From Shewanella pealeana ATCC 700345 (GTDB lineage: Bacteria > Pseudomonadota > Gammaproteobacteria > Enterobacterales > Shewanellaceae), in NCBI RefSeq assembly GCF_000018285.1, contig NC_009901.1, positions 1,487,001-1,551,000 on the forward strand: DNA of 64,000 bases, given 5' to 3'. The translations under genes were made by a program, and so were the position numbers. Below, piece by piece: positions 35,829 through 44,274 of this stretch; within the stretch, counting starts at the first letter, position 1; each line of letters starts with the position of its first letter. The notes beneath the pieces are model-generated. The model was not told the origin of the DNA. It saw only the letters and a program-made list of their open reading frames with translations, and made no database searches.

Positions 35829-36641
35829 TTAAGTTTGTTCCAGATACCAGGCTCGTGGAGTTTCACCGAATTGACGTTGGAATGCGCGAGAAAATGCAAC
35901 GCTTCCGCTGTACCCTACTTCTAAACTTACTGATTTGATTGGTTCTCCCTTCAGCAGCAACTTCTTAGCTAACAGCAGCCGAGCCTCTGTGACGTAGCTG
36001 AGAGGTGGTTGTCCAATGGTTTGATTAAATAATGCTGCAAACCTAGCACGTGACATCCCAACTTTATTTGCTAACTCATCAATGGTCCATGGGTAATCTA
36101 TTTGTTTGTGGATTATTTCGATGGCTTTTGAGAGCTTGGGATCTGATAAAGCTGATAAAACACCTTCTTGACATATTCTGTTTTCAACTAAATGACGAAG
36201 TACCAATAACAGCAGCAGATCAAGTAAAGTTGAGATGATGGCAACTTGAGCAAAACGCGATGTAAAAGCCTCAACAAATAACATGTTGATTGTGTCTGAT
36301 AAACTATCTAATTCGCTAAGGGGGAGAACTATAGCATCGGGTAGAGCTCGGTATAGTGGCGAATCTTTAAAGGTTAAGTTGGCACATACAACATCACAAC
36401 CTTCTAAGGTTTGCGGTTGGAGACGATGCGCTTTCCCTTTGGGATAAATAATGAGTGTTGGTTCAGTGATTCTATGCGTTAAGCCATGCTCTTCAAATAG
36501 AAGCATCTCACCGGTTCTAACTAAATGCAATATTCCACCAGCAGGGTGCTCAGTACTTGAAGAGCTTCCACATAAATTACCTGAGAAGAATAAGTTCGCT
36601 TTGGGTTCTGCATGAGATATTAATGCGGATAAGGTATCCAT
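35829..36641 (-). CDS. rclR: RclR-like AraC regulator with cupin sensor domain
   Basis: 270 residues. An N-terminal cupin_6 domain (GGILHLVRTGEMLLFEE, IIYPKGKAHRLQP) is followed by an AraC DNA-binding domain (GMSRARFAALFNQTIGQPP, GYSGSVAFSRAFQRQFGETP). Cysteines at 24, 82 and 86 match the area of the redox cysteines of E. coli RclR, which senses hypochlorite. It is divergent from an AhpD-like gene and an RclC-like gene, and the 100-bp shared region should hold its operator. Probably the activator of those two. Confidence 0.75.
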   Translation of the reverse strand: MDTLSALISHAEPKANLFFSGNLCGSSSSTEHPAGGILHLVRTGEMLLFEEHGLTHRITEPTLIIYPKGKAHRLQPQTLEGCDVVCANLTFKDSPLYRALPDAIVLPLSELDSLSDTINMLFVEAFTSRFAQVAIISTLLDLLLLLVLRHLVENRICQEGVLSALSDPKLSKAIEIIHKQIDYPWTIDELANKVGMSRARFAALFNQTIGQPPLSYVTEARLLLAKKLLLKGEPIKSVSLEVGYSGSVAFSRAFQRQFGETPRAWYLEQT

Positions 36642-36742
36642 TTGAGACTCTGGGTATGTATATCGAGATTAATAGTGATAAATCGTATTACTGATAGTGT
36701 CAATATCAATATCGTAAATTCACTTAATCAAAGGAGCTCAGC

Positions 36743-37276
36743 ATGAGCCGTATTCTTCCAGTATCAAATCCACCAGGTGATGTAGCGACGACGTTAGCAG
36801 CAATCAAAAGTAAGTTAGGAATGGTACCTAACCTTTATGCGACCATTGGTCATTCATCCACGGTGCTTAATGCGTACCTTGCATTTAGTGATGCTTTATC
36901 CAAAGGACGTTTAAGCGCGAAACAGCGAGAGTTAATCGCTTTGGCGATAGCTCAGGTAAATCAGTGTCAGTATTGCTTATCTGCTCATACCCTTATTGCT
37001 GGTAATACTGGATTAGCAAAACATCATATCAAGGAAGCAAGACAAGCTAAGGCTGATAACGCGTTGGATCAAGCACTGATTACCTTAGCCGTAGATTTGG
37101 TTGAGCAGCGTGGAGAGCTCACTACAGAACAATTAGATATAGCTAATGAAAATGGAGTTGATAGCGAGTTGATCTTTGAGGTGCTAGGCCTAGTGACGGC
37201 TAATATATTTACCAATTATGCAAATCATTTAGCACAAACAGATATTGATTTTCCAGAAGTAAGCCTTACGGTTTGA
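36743..37276 (+). CDS. AhpD-like carboxymuconolactone decarboxylase family protein
   Basis: 177 residues. The peroxidase motif CxxCxxxH is present at C75-C78-H82 (NQCQYCLSAHT). The family includes alkylhydroperoxidase AhpD and related thiol reductases. AAAGGAG lies before the ATG. Its neighbours RclR-like and RclC-like suggest a place in oxidative or reactive chlorine defence. Confidence 0.82.
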   Translation: MSRILPVSNPPGDVATTLAAIKSKLGMVPNLYATIGHSSTVLNAYLAFSDALSKGRLSAKQRELIALAIAQVNQCQYCLSAHTLIAGNTGLAKHHIKEARQAKADNALDQALITLAVDLVEQRGELTTEQLDIANENGVDSELIFEVLGLVTANIFTNYANHLAQTDIDFPEVSLTV

Positions 37277-37294
37277 TATTGAAAGGAGCCATTT

Positions 37295-37732
37295 ATGCAG
37301 CAGGAAAGAGGTTATTTAGTCGGTCTAGCAGGTGTTGTACTTACGCTATTATGGATTGGTGTATTTAAGTTTACTCCGACAGAGGCGGAAGCAATTAGGC
37401 CACTAGTTGAAAGCCACCCGTTAATGAACTGGATGTTCAGTATTTTAAGTGTCCAAGGGGTGTCAAACCTAATTGGGGTTACTGAAATTATTGTCGCAAT
37501 AGGTATGGTTGTTGGTATTTGGAAGCCGAAAATTGGTTATTGGAGTGGCCTAGCTGCAATAGTTATCTTTATTACGACATTGAGCTTCCTTTTCACTTTA
37601 CCCGGAGTTTGGAAAATAGTTGATGGTGTACCTGTAACAGAGTTTTTCATATTTAAAGATGTCGTTTTCTTAGGTATTGCTTGGTTTAGTGTTGAACGAA
37701 GTCGAGAACTTATGAATAAAGATAATAACTAA
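37295..37732 (+). CDS. rclC: DUF417 membrane protein, RclC/YkgB-like
   Basis: 145 residues, four hydrophobic helices. WIGVFKFTPTEAEAIRPLV and HPLMNWMF are the DUF417 signature. In E. coli, RclC is an inner-membrane protein required for reactive chlorine survival with RclA and RclB. Here rclA and rclB are absent and an AhpD-like gene sits in their place. GAAAGGAG precedes the ATG; an 18-bp gap from the previous gene indicates an operon. Confidence 0.82.
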   Translation: MQQERGYLVGLAGVVLTLLWIGVFKFTPTEAEAIRPLVESHPLMNWMFSILSVQGVSNLIGVTEIIVAIGMVVGIWKPKIGYWSGLAAIVIFITTLSFLFTLPGVWKIVDGVPVTEFFIFKDVVFLGIAWFSVERSRELMNKDNN

Positions 37733-37817
37733 GTCAAGGGTTTTATTAGGCGTCATTATATTATGGCGCCTTTGTTTTGATTTTAAAGCAAAGAGGTTGA
37801 GTGGCCCTTTGTATATA

Positions 37818-38516
37818 TCATTTCTGTATGCTGTTATAGTAAATAATTGTCGCGTTATCGTAATCATACCCACTTATAAGAGTTTTCCCATGTTGAGATG
37901 CCCTTAATGTCTCGAACAGATTGCTAATATTTTCTTTTAACTCTTCTATAGTAGACTCTTGTTTACCTATGTTTTCCTTTAATCTATATAACTCTTCTTG
38001 TTTTATTTTTGAGTTGGACATTGTAGCTTCCAGTTTTTTACTGTCTCGAGTTTGCTTTAATATTAATTCGTTTTGTTGTTTTTCAGACTTTAAATTTTGT
38101 TCACCATTAATCAGATGCTGAAGTGAACCCTCAATCATCATTTCTATCACTTTGTTTTTTTGCATTCCTTGGGATTTACAAATGTATTCTAGATTCTGCA
38201 TATGCTTAGGTGTAATTGCTACATTAAGCATCTTTTTGGCTCCGAGCTTTTTACGGTAAAGGCGAGCCTTATGTGCTTTATACATATTACCTGCAAAGCT
38301 TTTAATAAATACAGTCGCTTCAACACTTGAATTACTTGTTTGGTACTGTAGGAAAAGCTGCTCTTTTATTTGGTAAATAGTGAGATTTGCATCAAGCGTA
38401 ATCAATGCTTTCTTTGAAATATATCCCCTCAACCACGCTAATTCTGCTGGTGTTTCTGATCGCAAAAAATCGAAGAGTTTGTAAAACTCTGCTCTAGTCA
38501 AGAAGGTTGATTCCAT
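37818..38516 (-). CDS. RHH-like protein with C-terminal coiled coil
   Basis: 232 residues of unusual AT-rich composition. The middle (KMLNVAITPKHMQNLEYIC, then KNKVIEMMIEGSLQHL) resembles a ribbon-helix-helix DNA-binding fold, and residues about 140-210 are a charged coiled coil. Not a recognised family. Three ACTAGTTG elements lie in the gap to the divergent 38705 gene, where it may bind. It could act in partitioning or control of the next gene. Confidence 0.5.
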   Translation of the reverse strand: MESTFLTRAEFYKLFDFLRSETPAELAWLRGYISKKALITLDANLTIYQIKEQLFLQYQTSNSSVEATVFIKSFAGNMYKAHKARLYRKKLGAKKMLNVAITPKHMQNLEYICKSQGMQKNKVIEMMIEGSLQHLINGEQNLKSEKQQNELILKQTRDSKKLEATMSNSKIKQEELYRLKENIGKQESTIEELKENISNLFETLRASQHGKTLISGYDYDNATIIYYNSIQK

Positions 38517-38585
38517 TGGTATAGCTCCTATTTCTCACTGAGTTTAATGCAGGTATTATCCATGTTGGTAGCCATTTGGTTAATT

Positions 38586-38688
38586 CAACTAGTTGAAGAA
38601 CTAGTTGATACTACATCAGGTTTAATGACTATGACTAGGTTTTTGGCGGCTTAATGTGCTATTTATATAGATTGTTGATACTAGTTGC
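38586..38688. promoter_or_regulatory. three ACTAGTTG elements in the divergent gap
   Basis: caactagttg (38586-38595), aactagttga (38599-38608) and actagttgc (38680-38688). The first is a perfect palindrome, and the second lies 13 bases on from it. These may be operator or iteron-like sites of the flanking genes. Confidence 0.5.
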
Positions 38689-38704
38689 ATGGATGTGGTT
38701 GAGT

Positions 38705-40147
38705 ATGAAGTTACTGAGAAGCATGACTGGAGCATCGCCCGAAGCTAGGATGATCTTATTGCTATGGATAGCAATGAGGCGAGAGCTTTACGTGGCCTTG
38801 CCTTCAGAATATGCCAAGTATCTTGGTGTGAGTAAAAGAAGCCTAATGAAGGCCATTGATTACTTGCTATCAGAAGGATACATAGAAGAAGTGCCTGGCC
38901 TATCAAGGCGAAAGGGACGAAGGGGAGGAAGTGGATATGATATTTCTTATACATCATTACAGTGGTTCGAGGAATCAAGAGCTGAGATATTCTTGAAGGA
39001 TTATTTTGATAGTGCTTTATATTTGAATATGAATGGGAATAGTCAAAAGTTAACCTTAGAGTCTCAGGTTTTACTTTTAGTACTAATATTTTTATCCGAT
39101 CATTTTTCAAGAATTTACAATGTTGATTATGAGTATGTTAGTCAATTAACAGGGCTTAAGGTTAAAGTTATAAAGGACAATCTATCCACCCTTGTTAAAC
39201 CATTAGTTGTTGGTTTTAATCCTAATGGACGTTTTTCGGTTGTTGAGCCAATATACAAACTAATTAAGCCTCCATGTTTCAATAGGAGATTCAATTTTGA
39301 ACCTTCGCTCTTAGGTTGTAACTATGAAAGTAGCTATTTTAACTTTAAGTTGGTGGTAAAGAACTTGTCAGCTATTTATGATTGTTTAACAAAAGAACGG
39401 GTGGGGACAGTTTCATTAGAAAGGCACCGAGAATATGCTTTTAGAAAAATCATGAATATAAATGATCGATATCTTCATAGTGACTTTGTAGGTTTTTTTC
39501 ATTGTTGCTCTAAAATTGGGAGTTTTATTTACAATGATGAAAAGCTTATGGAACACATTACTATTTGTCATAATATTTGTATAGAAAGGCATGCTTTATT
39601 AGAACTAACTGATGAGCAGTTTACGAGGAATATTGTATCATTTCTTAAGAGTATATTTCCTTATGACGGAAGGGATGACTTTAAACTAGATATGCTTAAC
39701 AAAGAAGTCAGTATCTATGATGTGCATAAAAATAAGGTTGGATTTTTAAAACAATACAAAGACGTTAATAGCTTATCAAATATGGGGCTTTTTTATCATT
39801 TGTGGGCAGAGTCCATTCTGCCGTTTATCAAGAGTCTTTCGTCTCAATTAAGAGTGCTGTCTGAATCAAAGTCTTTGAAGGTGGAGGCTATAAGGTGTTT
39901 GCCTAAATCCAAAGCAATCATTACCCAAAAACTAGTTGTCGAGAGCGATGTGACAGTGGTGGAAAATGTTATAGAGGAAAAAGGATTTATGCAGCACTTA
40001 GCTGTTAATGGTGTTGTTGAGTTTTTTTGTGGCAACACAGGCTCAACTAAAGGCAAGTATTGTGTCTTCGGGAGGGATGTCTATGAAAATAACTCCAGAG
40101 TAATTATTGGTGAGCAGGAGTATGAGATTGCTATTAAATATAACTAA
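38705..40147 (+). CDS. winged-helix protein of an AT-rich mobile block
   Basis: 480 residues from ATG 38705; the frame is open from 38654 but the earlier start crosses an ACTAGTTG element. Residues about 5-75 form a helix-turn-helix/winged helix (YAKYLGVSKRSLMKAIDYLLSEGYIEEVPGLSRR). A second such unit lies near 115-160 (SQLTGLKVKVIKDNLSTL). The C-terminal 300 residues are without a known motif. I do not recognise the family. Base composition is low in G+C like its divergent partner, suggesting joint transfer. A role in replication initiation or gene control is possible but unproved. Confidence 0.5.
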   Translation: MKLLRSMTGASPEARMILLLWIAMRRELYVALPSEYAKYLGVSKRSLMKAIDYLLSEGYIEEVPGLSRRKGRRGGSGYDISYTSLQWFEESRAEIFLKDYFDSALYLNMNGNSQKLTLESQVLLLVLIFLSDHFSRIYNVDYEYVSQLTGLKVKVIKDNLSTLVKPLVVGFNPNGRFSVVEPIYKLIKPPCFNRRFNFEPSLLGCNYESSYFNFKLVVKNLSAIYDCLTKERVGTVSLERHREYAFRKIMNINDRYLHSDFVGFFHCCSKIGSFIYNDEKLMEHITICHNICIERHALLELTDEQFTRNIVSFLKSIFPYDGRDDFKLDMLNKEVSIYDVHKNKVGFLKQYKDVNSLSNMGLFYHLWAESILPFIKSLSSQLRVLSESKSLKVEAIRCLPKSKAIITQKLVVESDVTVVENVIEEKGFMQHLAVNGVVEFFCGNTGSTKGKYCVFGRDVYENNSRVIIGEQEYEIAIKYN

Positions 40148-40311
40148 CAACGATTTTATGTGCAGGGATCGCTTAGGCTAGTATGAGCTGGTATGTTTCG
40201 GTAATAGTATTATATACATAGCTCTTAAGTTATTACGTGTTGAGACCAACCATCATGTAAAAGATTACTTAGATACATAAACCTATGTAATTAATCATAG
40301 GAGTATCAATC

Positions 40312-40938
40312 ATGTTTCAATTCGAGTCATACCATCAGTTAAACACACCATCTCAATATCGATATATAGAAAGCTACTTATCTATCTTTGAAAGAGTATT
40401 GCATCAGCAATTAGAATGTAACAACCGTATTACCTGTATAAGATTAGACTTACGATTCCCTAAAGTTTCCAACTATCAGGACCCTAAAGTTATTTCACGC
40501 TTTATCGATGCGCTTAAGGCGAGACTTAATGTTTGGAAATCACAACATGCAACCCAAGGTAAACAACATCACCGACTTGGGTTTAGTTATGTCTGGGTCA
40601 GGGAACGTGCTGGTTCTCATAACTGGCACTATCATTTAGTGCTGTTCTTCAATAAAGATGCGTTTGCTTATTTAGGTGTTTTAGATTTAAACAGAGACAA
40701 TATGCGCTCTCGTCTTGTTGAGGCCTGGTCTAGCGCGACTGGGATGGTTGATATCGAAGTTAAGTCTTTAGTACACATTTCCAGCAAAGAGATTAAGTAC
40801 TTAGATTCAAACTCTGCAGAGTTTTATGACCAGTTAAATAGTTTTTGGCGACAGTTTACCTATTTGGCTAAGGTAGCAACCAAAGATATAAATGACGGTA
40901 ATCGTAACATTGGTTATAGCCGAATAATGTTCAATTAG
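40312..40938 (+). CDS. inovirus Gp2-like (YagK/YfjJ family) protein
   Basis: 208 residues. Conserved elements include ITCIRLDLRFP, FSYVWVRERAGSHNWHYHLVLFFNKDAF and ALAKVATKD-like FTYLAKVATKD. These proteins are common in integrated phage satellites and islands and resemble rolling-circle-type HUH endonuclease folds (HYHLVLFFN carries the His-hydrophobic-His element). A role in replication of the element is likely from the family. GGAG lies eight bases before the ATG. Confidence 0.75.
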   Translation: MFQFESYHQLNTPSQYRYIESYLSIFERVLHQQLECNNRITCIRLDLRFPKVSNYQDPKVISRFIDALKARLNVWKSQHATQGKQHHRLGFSYVWVRERAGSHNWHYHLVLFFNKDAFAYLGVLDLNRDNMRSRLVEAWSSATGMVDIEVKSLVHISSKEIKYLDSNSAEFYDQLNSFWRQFTYLAKVATKDINDGNRNIGYSRIMFN

Positions 40939-40940
40939 AC

Positions 40941-40971
40941 AAAAAATAAAGGAGGACGTTAAAGGTCCTCC
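40941..40971 (-). terminator. terminator between Gp2-like and recombinase genes
   Basis: ggaggac / gtcctcc stem with a 7-base loop; on the minus strand it is followed by tttattttttg, so it mainly serves the recombinase gene. Confidence 0.65.
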
Positions 40972-40992
40972 GATAACAAAAACAACAAGATT

Positions 40993-41553
40993 TCATATCT
41001 CTAAGTTAATGAAGTCGTTATCAACATCCTCTTGCTCAATCCCTATGTACCTTAGTGTCACGCCTTCAGAACCATGCCTGAGCATCTTCATTACTCTACC
41101 AATGTCTTTGGTCTTTTGATAAAGATGATAACCTCTTGTTTTGCGCATGGAGTGCGTGCCTAAGGCTACCTTTAGTTCTTCACCAACGATACGAAAGGCT
41201 TTAGTCACTGCGCGTCTTGTTAGTGGTTTAGGCTTAGAGTATTTGGCCTGGGGATTTCGATAAGATTGAAATAGGTAGATATGGTCATGATGGTTTACTT
41301 GAATATCCTCTATGGCTTTTATCACTTTAGCATTCAGCTTAATATTGGCTAACTTGCCGGTTTTTGTTTCTTGAATAACTAACCTATCTTGCTGAAGGTC
41401 GCTAAACTTAATGGATAGCAGATCAGAAATACGTAAAGCGAGGTTTAACCCGATGTTCCAAATGTCTGCCATCTGCTTACTGTATCGAATCTCAAGCAAG
41501 TGACTAATGAGATTAATTGTGTCTAACTTCTTGATTGCTTGGACTTCTGCCAT
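40993..41553 (-). CDS. compact tyrosine recombinase, catalytic domain only
   Basis: 186 residues holding only the catalytic domain: R41 (ALRISDLL), the His-xx-Arg pair H134/R137 (GTHSMRKTRG), H160 (MLRHGSEG) and nucleophile Y169 (LRYIGI). There is no arm-binding or core-binding domain. Size and layout are like FimB/FimE-type invertases rather than a normal island integrase. It is not next to the ssrA att site, so another integrase is expected outside the window. A 13-bp inverted repeat is 90 bp away. Confidence 0.8.
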   Translation of the reverse strand: MAEVQAIKKLDTINLISHLLEIRYSKQMADIWNIGLNLALRISDLLSIKFSDLQQDRLVIQETKTGKLANIKLNAKVIKAIEDIQVNHHDHIYLFQSYRNPQAKYSKPKPLTRRAVTKAFRIVGEELKVALGTHSMRKTRGYHLYQKTKDIGRVMKMLRHGSEGVTLRYIGIEQEDVDNDFINLEI

Positions 41554-41640
41554 GATAGATTCCTTTTTTGATGTATATCGTTTAATTGGGCCCCTAAGAG
41601 GTTCAGGGATAGCGGCCCCCCCATGTAGCCTAGGTTTGCA

Positions 41641-41669
41641 GGTTCCCGTTTTGGTAAAACGGGAACCTA
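41641..41669. repeat. perfect 13-bp inverted repeat beside the recombinase
   Basis: aggttcccgtttt-ggt-aaaacgggaacct. It has no T run on either side, so it may be a recombinase-related site as much as a terminator for DUF2787. Confidence 0.6.
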
Positions 41670-41686
41670 ACGCATTGACTGCAGTA

Positions 41687-42100
41687 CTAATCTAATTGGA
41701 TGTAAACGGTATAAGCGCCCATCTCTTGATAAGCGATAAAATTTTCGCTAAACATCGAGACCAACTCTCGAGATTCTAGTTCACCAATCCAACCACTGAA
41801 CAAGCTATACACTTGCTTGGAGTTAAAGCAGATATCAATGTCCTTAACTAGCTCTGGATAGGGATGGCCGTGATAAGCAAAATCAGTGACGTACACGAGT
41901 CGCCAAAGATCTTGCTGTTTCTCTAATCTCACCTCTACCGGCTGATAGCCGCCGTTTTCGGCGCTGTAGTCGGGATCGCGAAAGTTCAGCGTGATGGCAT
42001 TAGCCTCTTTGGGGGGGAGGCTTTGAAGCTGTTGTTCAAGCAATTGATAGAATGCGCGAGACATTTTAGGTATTTGGTTCTTGTCGAGTTGAATAGACAT
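41687..42100 (-). CDS. DUF2787 family protein
   Basis: 137 residues, with ANAITLNFRDPDYSAENGGYQPVEVRLEKQ and FNSKQVYSLFSGWI as family-like sections. Function unknown. It is last in a minus-strand set radC / unknown / cbeA-like / this gene, which is typical of mobile islands in Shewanella and Vibrio. It occupies the position where the CbtA toxin would be expected after a CbeA antitoxin. Confidence 0.65.
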   Translation of the reverse strand: MSIQLDKNQIPKMSRAFYQLLEQQLQSLPPKEANAITLNFRDPDYSAENGGYQPVEVRLEKQQDLWRLVYVTDFAYHGHPYPELVKDIDICFNSKQVYSLFSGWIGELESRELVSMFSENFIAYQEMGAYTVYIQLD

Positions 42101-42241
42101 GAGTTATTCCTTAAAGAATTAGATAGTAAGGGGCTGCCACCAGCACAAGGCTTGGTGATATTGAAGCGGTTACGGATGTCGCTAAAGGGCTAGCAGTGTT
42201 GAATGTTTCCGCTAAAGTTAGCGTGCGATGATGAGTCTTGA

Positions 42242-42252
42242 GGGGGGGGGGG
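42242..42252 (+). repeat. G11 homopolymer
   Basis: Eleven G in a row, between the cbeA-like stop and the DUF2787 start. Long G tracts of this size change length easily. Confidence 0.9.
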
Positions 42253-42278
42253 CTGTTGTCAGCGTAGCGTTGATTGCC

Positions 42279-42620
42279 TTAATGGTTAGCTGTGGTTGGA
42301 TAGATCGCAATATAGAGATATCCGTGACTACCGAGTGTATCGGCCTCACAGGTAAAGCCAGCGTGCTGTAAGGTTATGCTGCGTTGCTGACGCGCATCGA
42401 GGTGACCCAGTGATACTTGGTTCTCAAGTTGCTTAATGATCTCTGAGAAGGCGTCGTTGAGTAGCTGACCTTGCGCTGGGGGAAAGCTGCCGACAAAGCC
42501 TGAGCGATCCCACAGGAAGTCTAAGCGACTGCCTTGCAGAATAAGCCGCGCACCAAATCGCGGCGTAATATTACGCTGTAAACCCCATTGATAGGGCATA
42601 GATGGTTGAATCGTTGTCAT
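42279..42620 (-). CDS. cbeA: CbeA/YeeU-family antitoxin without visible CbtA toxin
   Basis: 113 residues aligning along its length with E. coli YeeU: WGLQRNITPRFGARLILQGS, FLWDRSGF, EIIKQLENQVSLG, and the highly conserved GFTCEADTLGSHGYLYIAIYPT section. In E. coli the protein stabilises MreB and FtsZ bundles against the CbtA (YeeV) toxin, a type IV toxin-antitoxin pair. The toxin normally lies right after the antitoxin gene; here only a DUF2787 gene follows. RadC lies two genes upstream as in the E. coli yeeSTUV set. AAAGGAG precedes the ATG. Confidence 0.82.
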   Translation of the reverse strand: MTTIQPSMPYQWGLQRNITPRFGARLILQGSRLDFLWDRSGFVGSFPPAQGQLLNDAFSEIIKQLENQVSLGHLDARQQRSITLQHAGFTCEADTLGSHGYLYIAIYPTTANH

Positions 42621-42733
42621 GCTGAAACTCCTTTTAATACTTGCTTGAGTTTATGTGTTGCTGGTTGATGTAAGGTAACGCTATAGAACAACAGATAAGT
42701 GGTGATGGCAGATGTTTAACTAGGGGAGTGTAT

Positions 42734-43096
42734 TTAGGTATGTACGCTCCAATTGGCTTGCTGATTACTGCCATGGTTGTAATAGACACCGTTGATAGTG
42801 CGCTGCCAAACATCGGTAGGTTGACCGTGCTCATTGCAGGTACAACTGTAGCGACAAAAAGCTATCTCGATTGGTAAATGCTCAACCAGATCCCTTGGCG
42901 AGACAAACAGTAATGTCTTATGCAAGGTGGGATTTGACTTGATGATAGGTTGACCAGTCTGTTCGCCTACGTCATTAAGTGGCCTGGCAAACATCGGTAA
43001 GATCAGTTCAACCATCAAACGTCTTCGTAAGTCTGGAAATGCGGCGCAAGCTTCAGCCACGCAAGCTTGAGAAAAGCTGTCAGTAAATTCGATCAT
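42734..43096 (-). CDS. conserved hypothetical island protein
   Basis: 120 residues with AAFPDLRRRLMVELILPMF, a Cys-rich turn (FCRYSCTC) and TDVWQRTINGVYYNHGSNQ. I do not recognise a family. It sits between radC and the cbeA-like gene, same direction, short gaps, so it belongs to that set. AAGGAG-like gtactccttatt (minus: AATAAGGAGTAC) precedes the start. Confidence 0.65.
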   Translation of the reverse strand: MIEFTDSFSQACVAEACAAFPDLRRRLMVELILPMFARPLNDVGEQTGQPIIKSNPTLHKTLLFVSPRDLVEHLPIEIAFCRYSCTCNEHGQPTDVWQRTINGVYYNHGSNQQANWSVHT

Positions 43097-43155
43097 GGTG
43101 TACTCCTTATTGATTTGGCAATCAGTTGATATTTGTCAGTGGTGAGTACGCCGCG

Positions 43156-43632
43156 CTATAGCAAGCCACGTTCAGTAAATGACACTGGTGTTTTACCTAC
43201 CACTATATGATCGAGTACTCGTACATCGATCAGAGCCAATGCATCCGTTAAACGCTTAGTGATCAGTTTGTCAGCTTGAGAGGGCTCTGCTTCACCAGAT
43301 GGATGATTGTGGGCCAAGATAACCGCTGCGGCATTAACTGCTAACACGGCTTTTACCACTTCTCTTGGATAGACGCTGGCGGCATCTACGGTGCCAAAAA
43401 ACAGCTCATTGAATTCAATCAGCCGATGTTGGTTATCGAGCATCATCACCGCAAATACCTCACGCTCGTAATTGGCCATCTTGTAGGTCAAAAACTGCTT
43501 GGTTGCTTCGGGATTGGTGAAGGCATCGTTATGAACAAACTTTTCAGCAATGATATTGGCAGCAGTGGCTAGAATTTCACTAGTTGTTTTGGGCCAGGTT
43601 ATATGGTGAGGAACTAATAATTTTTCGGGCAT
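43156..43632 (-). CDS. radC: RadC/YeeS-type JAB-domain protein
   Basis: 158 residues, short island form. The JAMM zinc motif is complete: H108-N-H110-P-S ([12 protein letters not shown]) with D121. Chromosomal RadC is about 220 residues; the short YeeS form is typical of prophages and islands. Its role, once linked to repair, is not established. GGAGCC lies before the ATG; first gene of the minus-strand set. Confidence 0.87.
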   Translation of the reverse strand: MPEKLLVPHHITWPKTTSEILATAANIIAEKFVHNDAFTNPEATKQFLTYKMANYEREVFAVMMLDNQHRLIEFNELFFGTVDAASVYPREVVKAVLAVNAAAVILAHNHPSGEAEPSQADKLITKRLTDALALIDVRVLDHIVVGKTPVSFTERGLL

Positions 43633-43826
43633 ATTGAGGCTCCTTGTTTGTTTAGTTGGTCTATGTGCAGAGTTGATAAATATGAAAATTTTTTGAGTTG
43701 GATAGATAGTTAATGGGTTATTGCGTGAGGGCTGTTGATTGTTGAGAGCAAGCTTAGGGATGGGGGCTGCAAGTTAAAAAATACTGTCACTGGTTATTGA
43801 ATGAGATTAACTACCAGGACCTCATC

Positions 43827-44030
43827 ATGAAACTAATCAGACTGAAAGACGTAATCGCATGTACAGGCTTAGCACGGTCAACAATCTATAAGTACATAGA
43901 AGAAGGAATATTTCCTAAGTCAGTATCTTTAGGTGACCGCGCTGTAGCGTGGGTAGAAAATGAAGTGCAAGAATGGATATTGGAGCGGATTGAAGAACGT
44001 GACTTACGGAATGGAAAGGTTAGTGAATGA
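43827..44030 (+). CDS. alpA: AlpA family excisionase-like regulator
   Basis: 67 residues from the ATG at 43827 (AGGA eight bases upstream); an upstream TTG is in frame but unneeded. The MerR-like HTH is clear: LIRLKDVIACTGLARSTIYK, then FPKSVSLGDRAVAWVENEVQEWI. AlpA activates integrase genes of cryptic prophages and satellites. The divergent gap to radC is about 190 bp. A terminator-like hairpin follows. Confidence 0.85.
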   Translation: MKLIRLKDVIACTGLARSTIYKYIEEGIFPKSVSLGDRAVAWVENEVQEWILERIEERDLRNGKVSE

Positions 44031-44043
44031 TAGACTGCATAAA

Positions 44044-44066
44044 TGGAGAGCCCAAAAGGCTCTCCA
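44044..44066. terminator. hairpin after alpA
   Basis: tggagagcc-caaaa-ggctctcca, 9-bp perfect stem. It also lies 20 bases after the tiny minus-strand ORF pair, so it may serve both. Confidence 0.6.
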
Positions 44067-44086
44067 TGATATTGAGCTAAAATGCT

Positions 44087-44179
44087 TTAGCTATCCGATT
44101 CAACAGCCCACTTGTAGCCTGCAATAACACCAAGCAAAAATAACTCTGCCATTGGCTTGTGCATCACAAAATTAAACAT
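44087..44179 (-). CDS. tiny membrane peptide B (30 residues)
   Basis: Starts MFNFVMHKPMAELFLLGVIA and has a hydrophobic centre, ends AVESDS. AAGGAG lies eight bases upstream of the ATG, inside the last codons of tiny ORF A, and the ATG overlaps that stop. Too short for usual gene calling. Function unknown; length and hydropathy are like type I toxins or transmembrane regulators, which is only a guess. Confidence 0.5.
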   Translation of the reverse strand: MFNFVMHKPMAELFLLGVIAGYKWAVESDS

Positions 44180-44249
44180 AGTTCTGCTCCTTTAAAACTT
44201 GGTAAATACTCACGCCAACCGCAAAGCCTGCGATAAATGCAATAGGCAT
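44172..44249 (-). CDS. tiny membrane peptide A (25 residues)
   Basis: MPIAFIAGFAVGVSIYQVLK and a short polar end. A perfect TAAGGAGG lies before the ATG. A related ORF at 58,924-58,980 keeps the start, the ribosome binding site and GFAVGV, and differs by a 12-base in-frame deletion, which supports real translation. Overlaps tiny ORF B by eight bases. Confidence 0.55.
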   Translation of the reverse strand: MPIAFIAGFAVGVSIYQVLKEQNYV

Positions 44250-44274
44250 AACGCCTCCTTAATGAATCTGTAGA

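Noticed and set aside
37921-38121. Plus-strand frame inside the coiled-coil gene
   Set aside because: Antisense shadow of a low-complexity coding region.
41641-41669. CRISPR repeat
   Set aside because: Single palindrome only; no spaced repeat array anywhere in the window.
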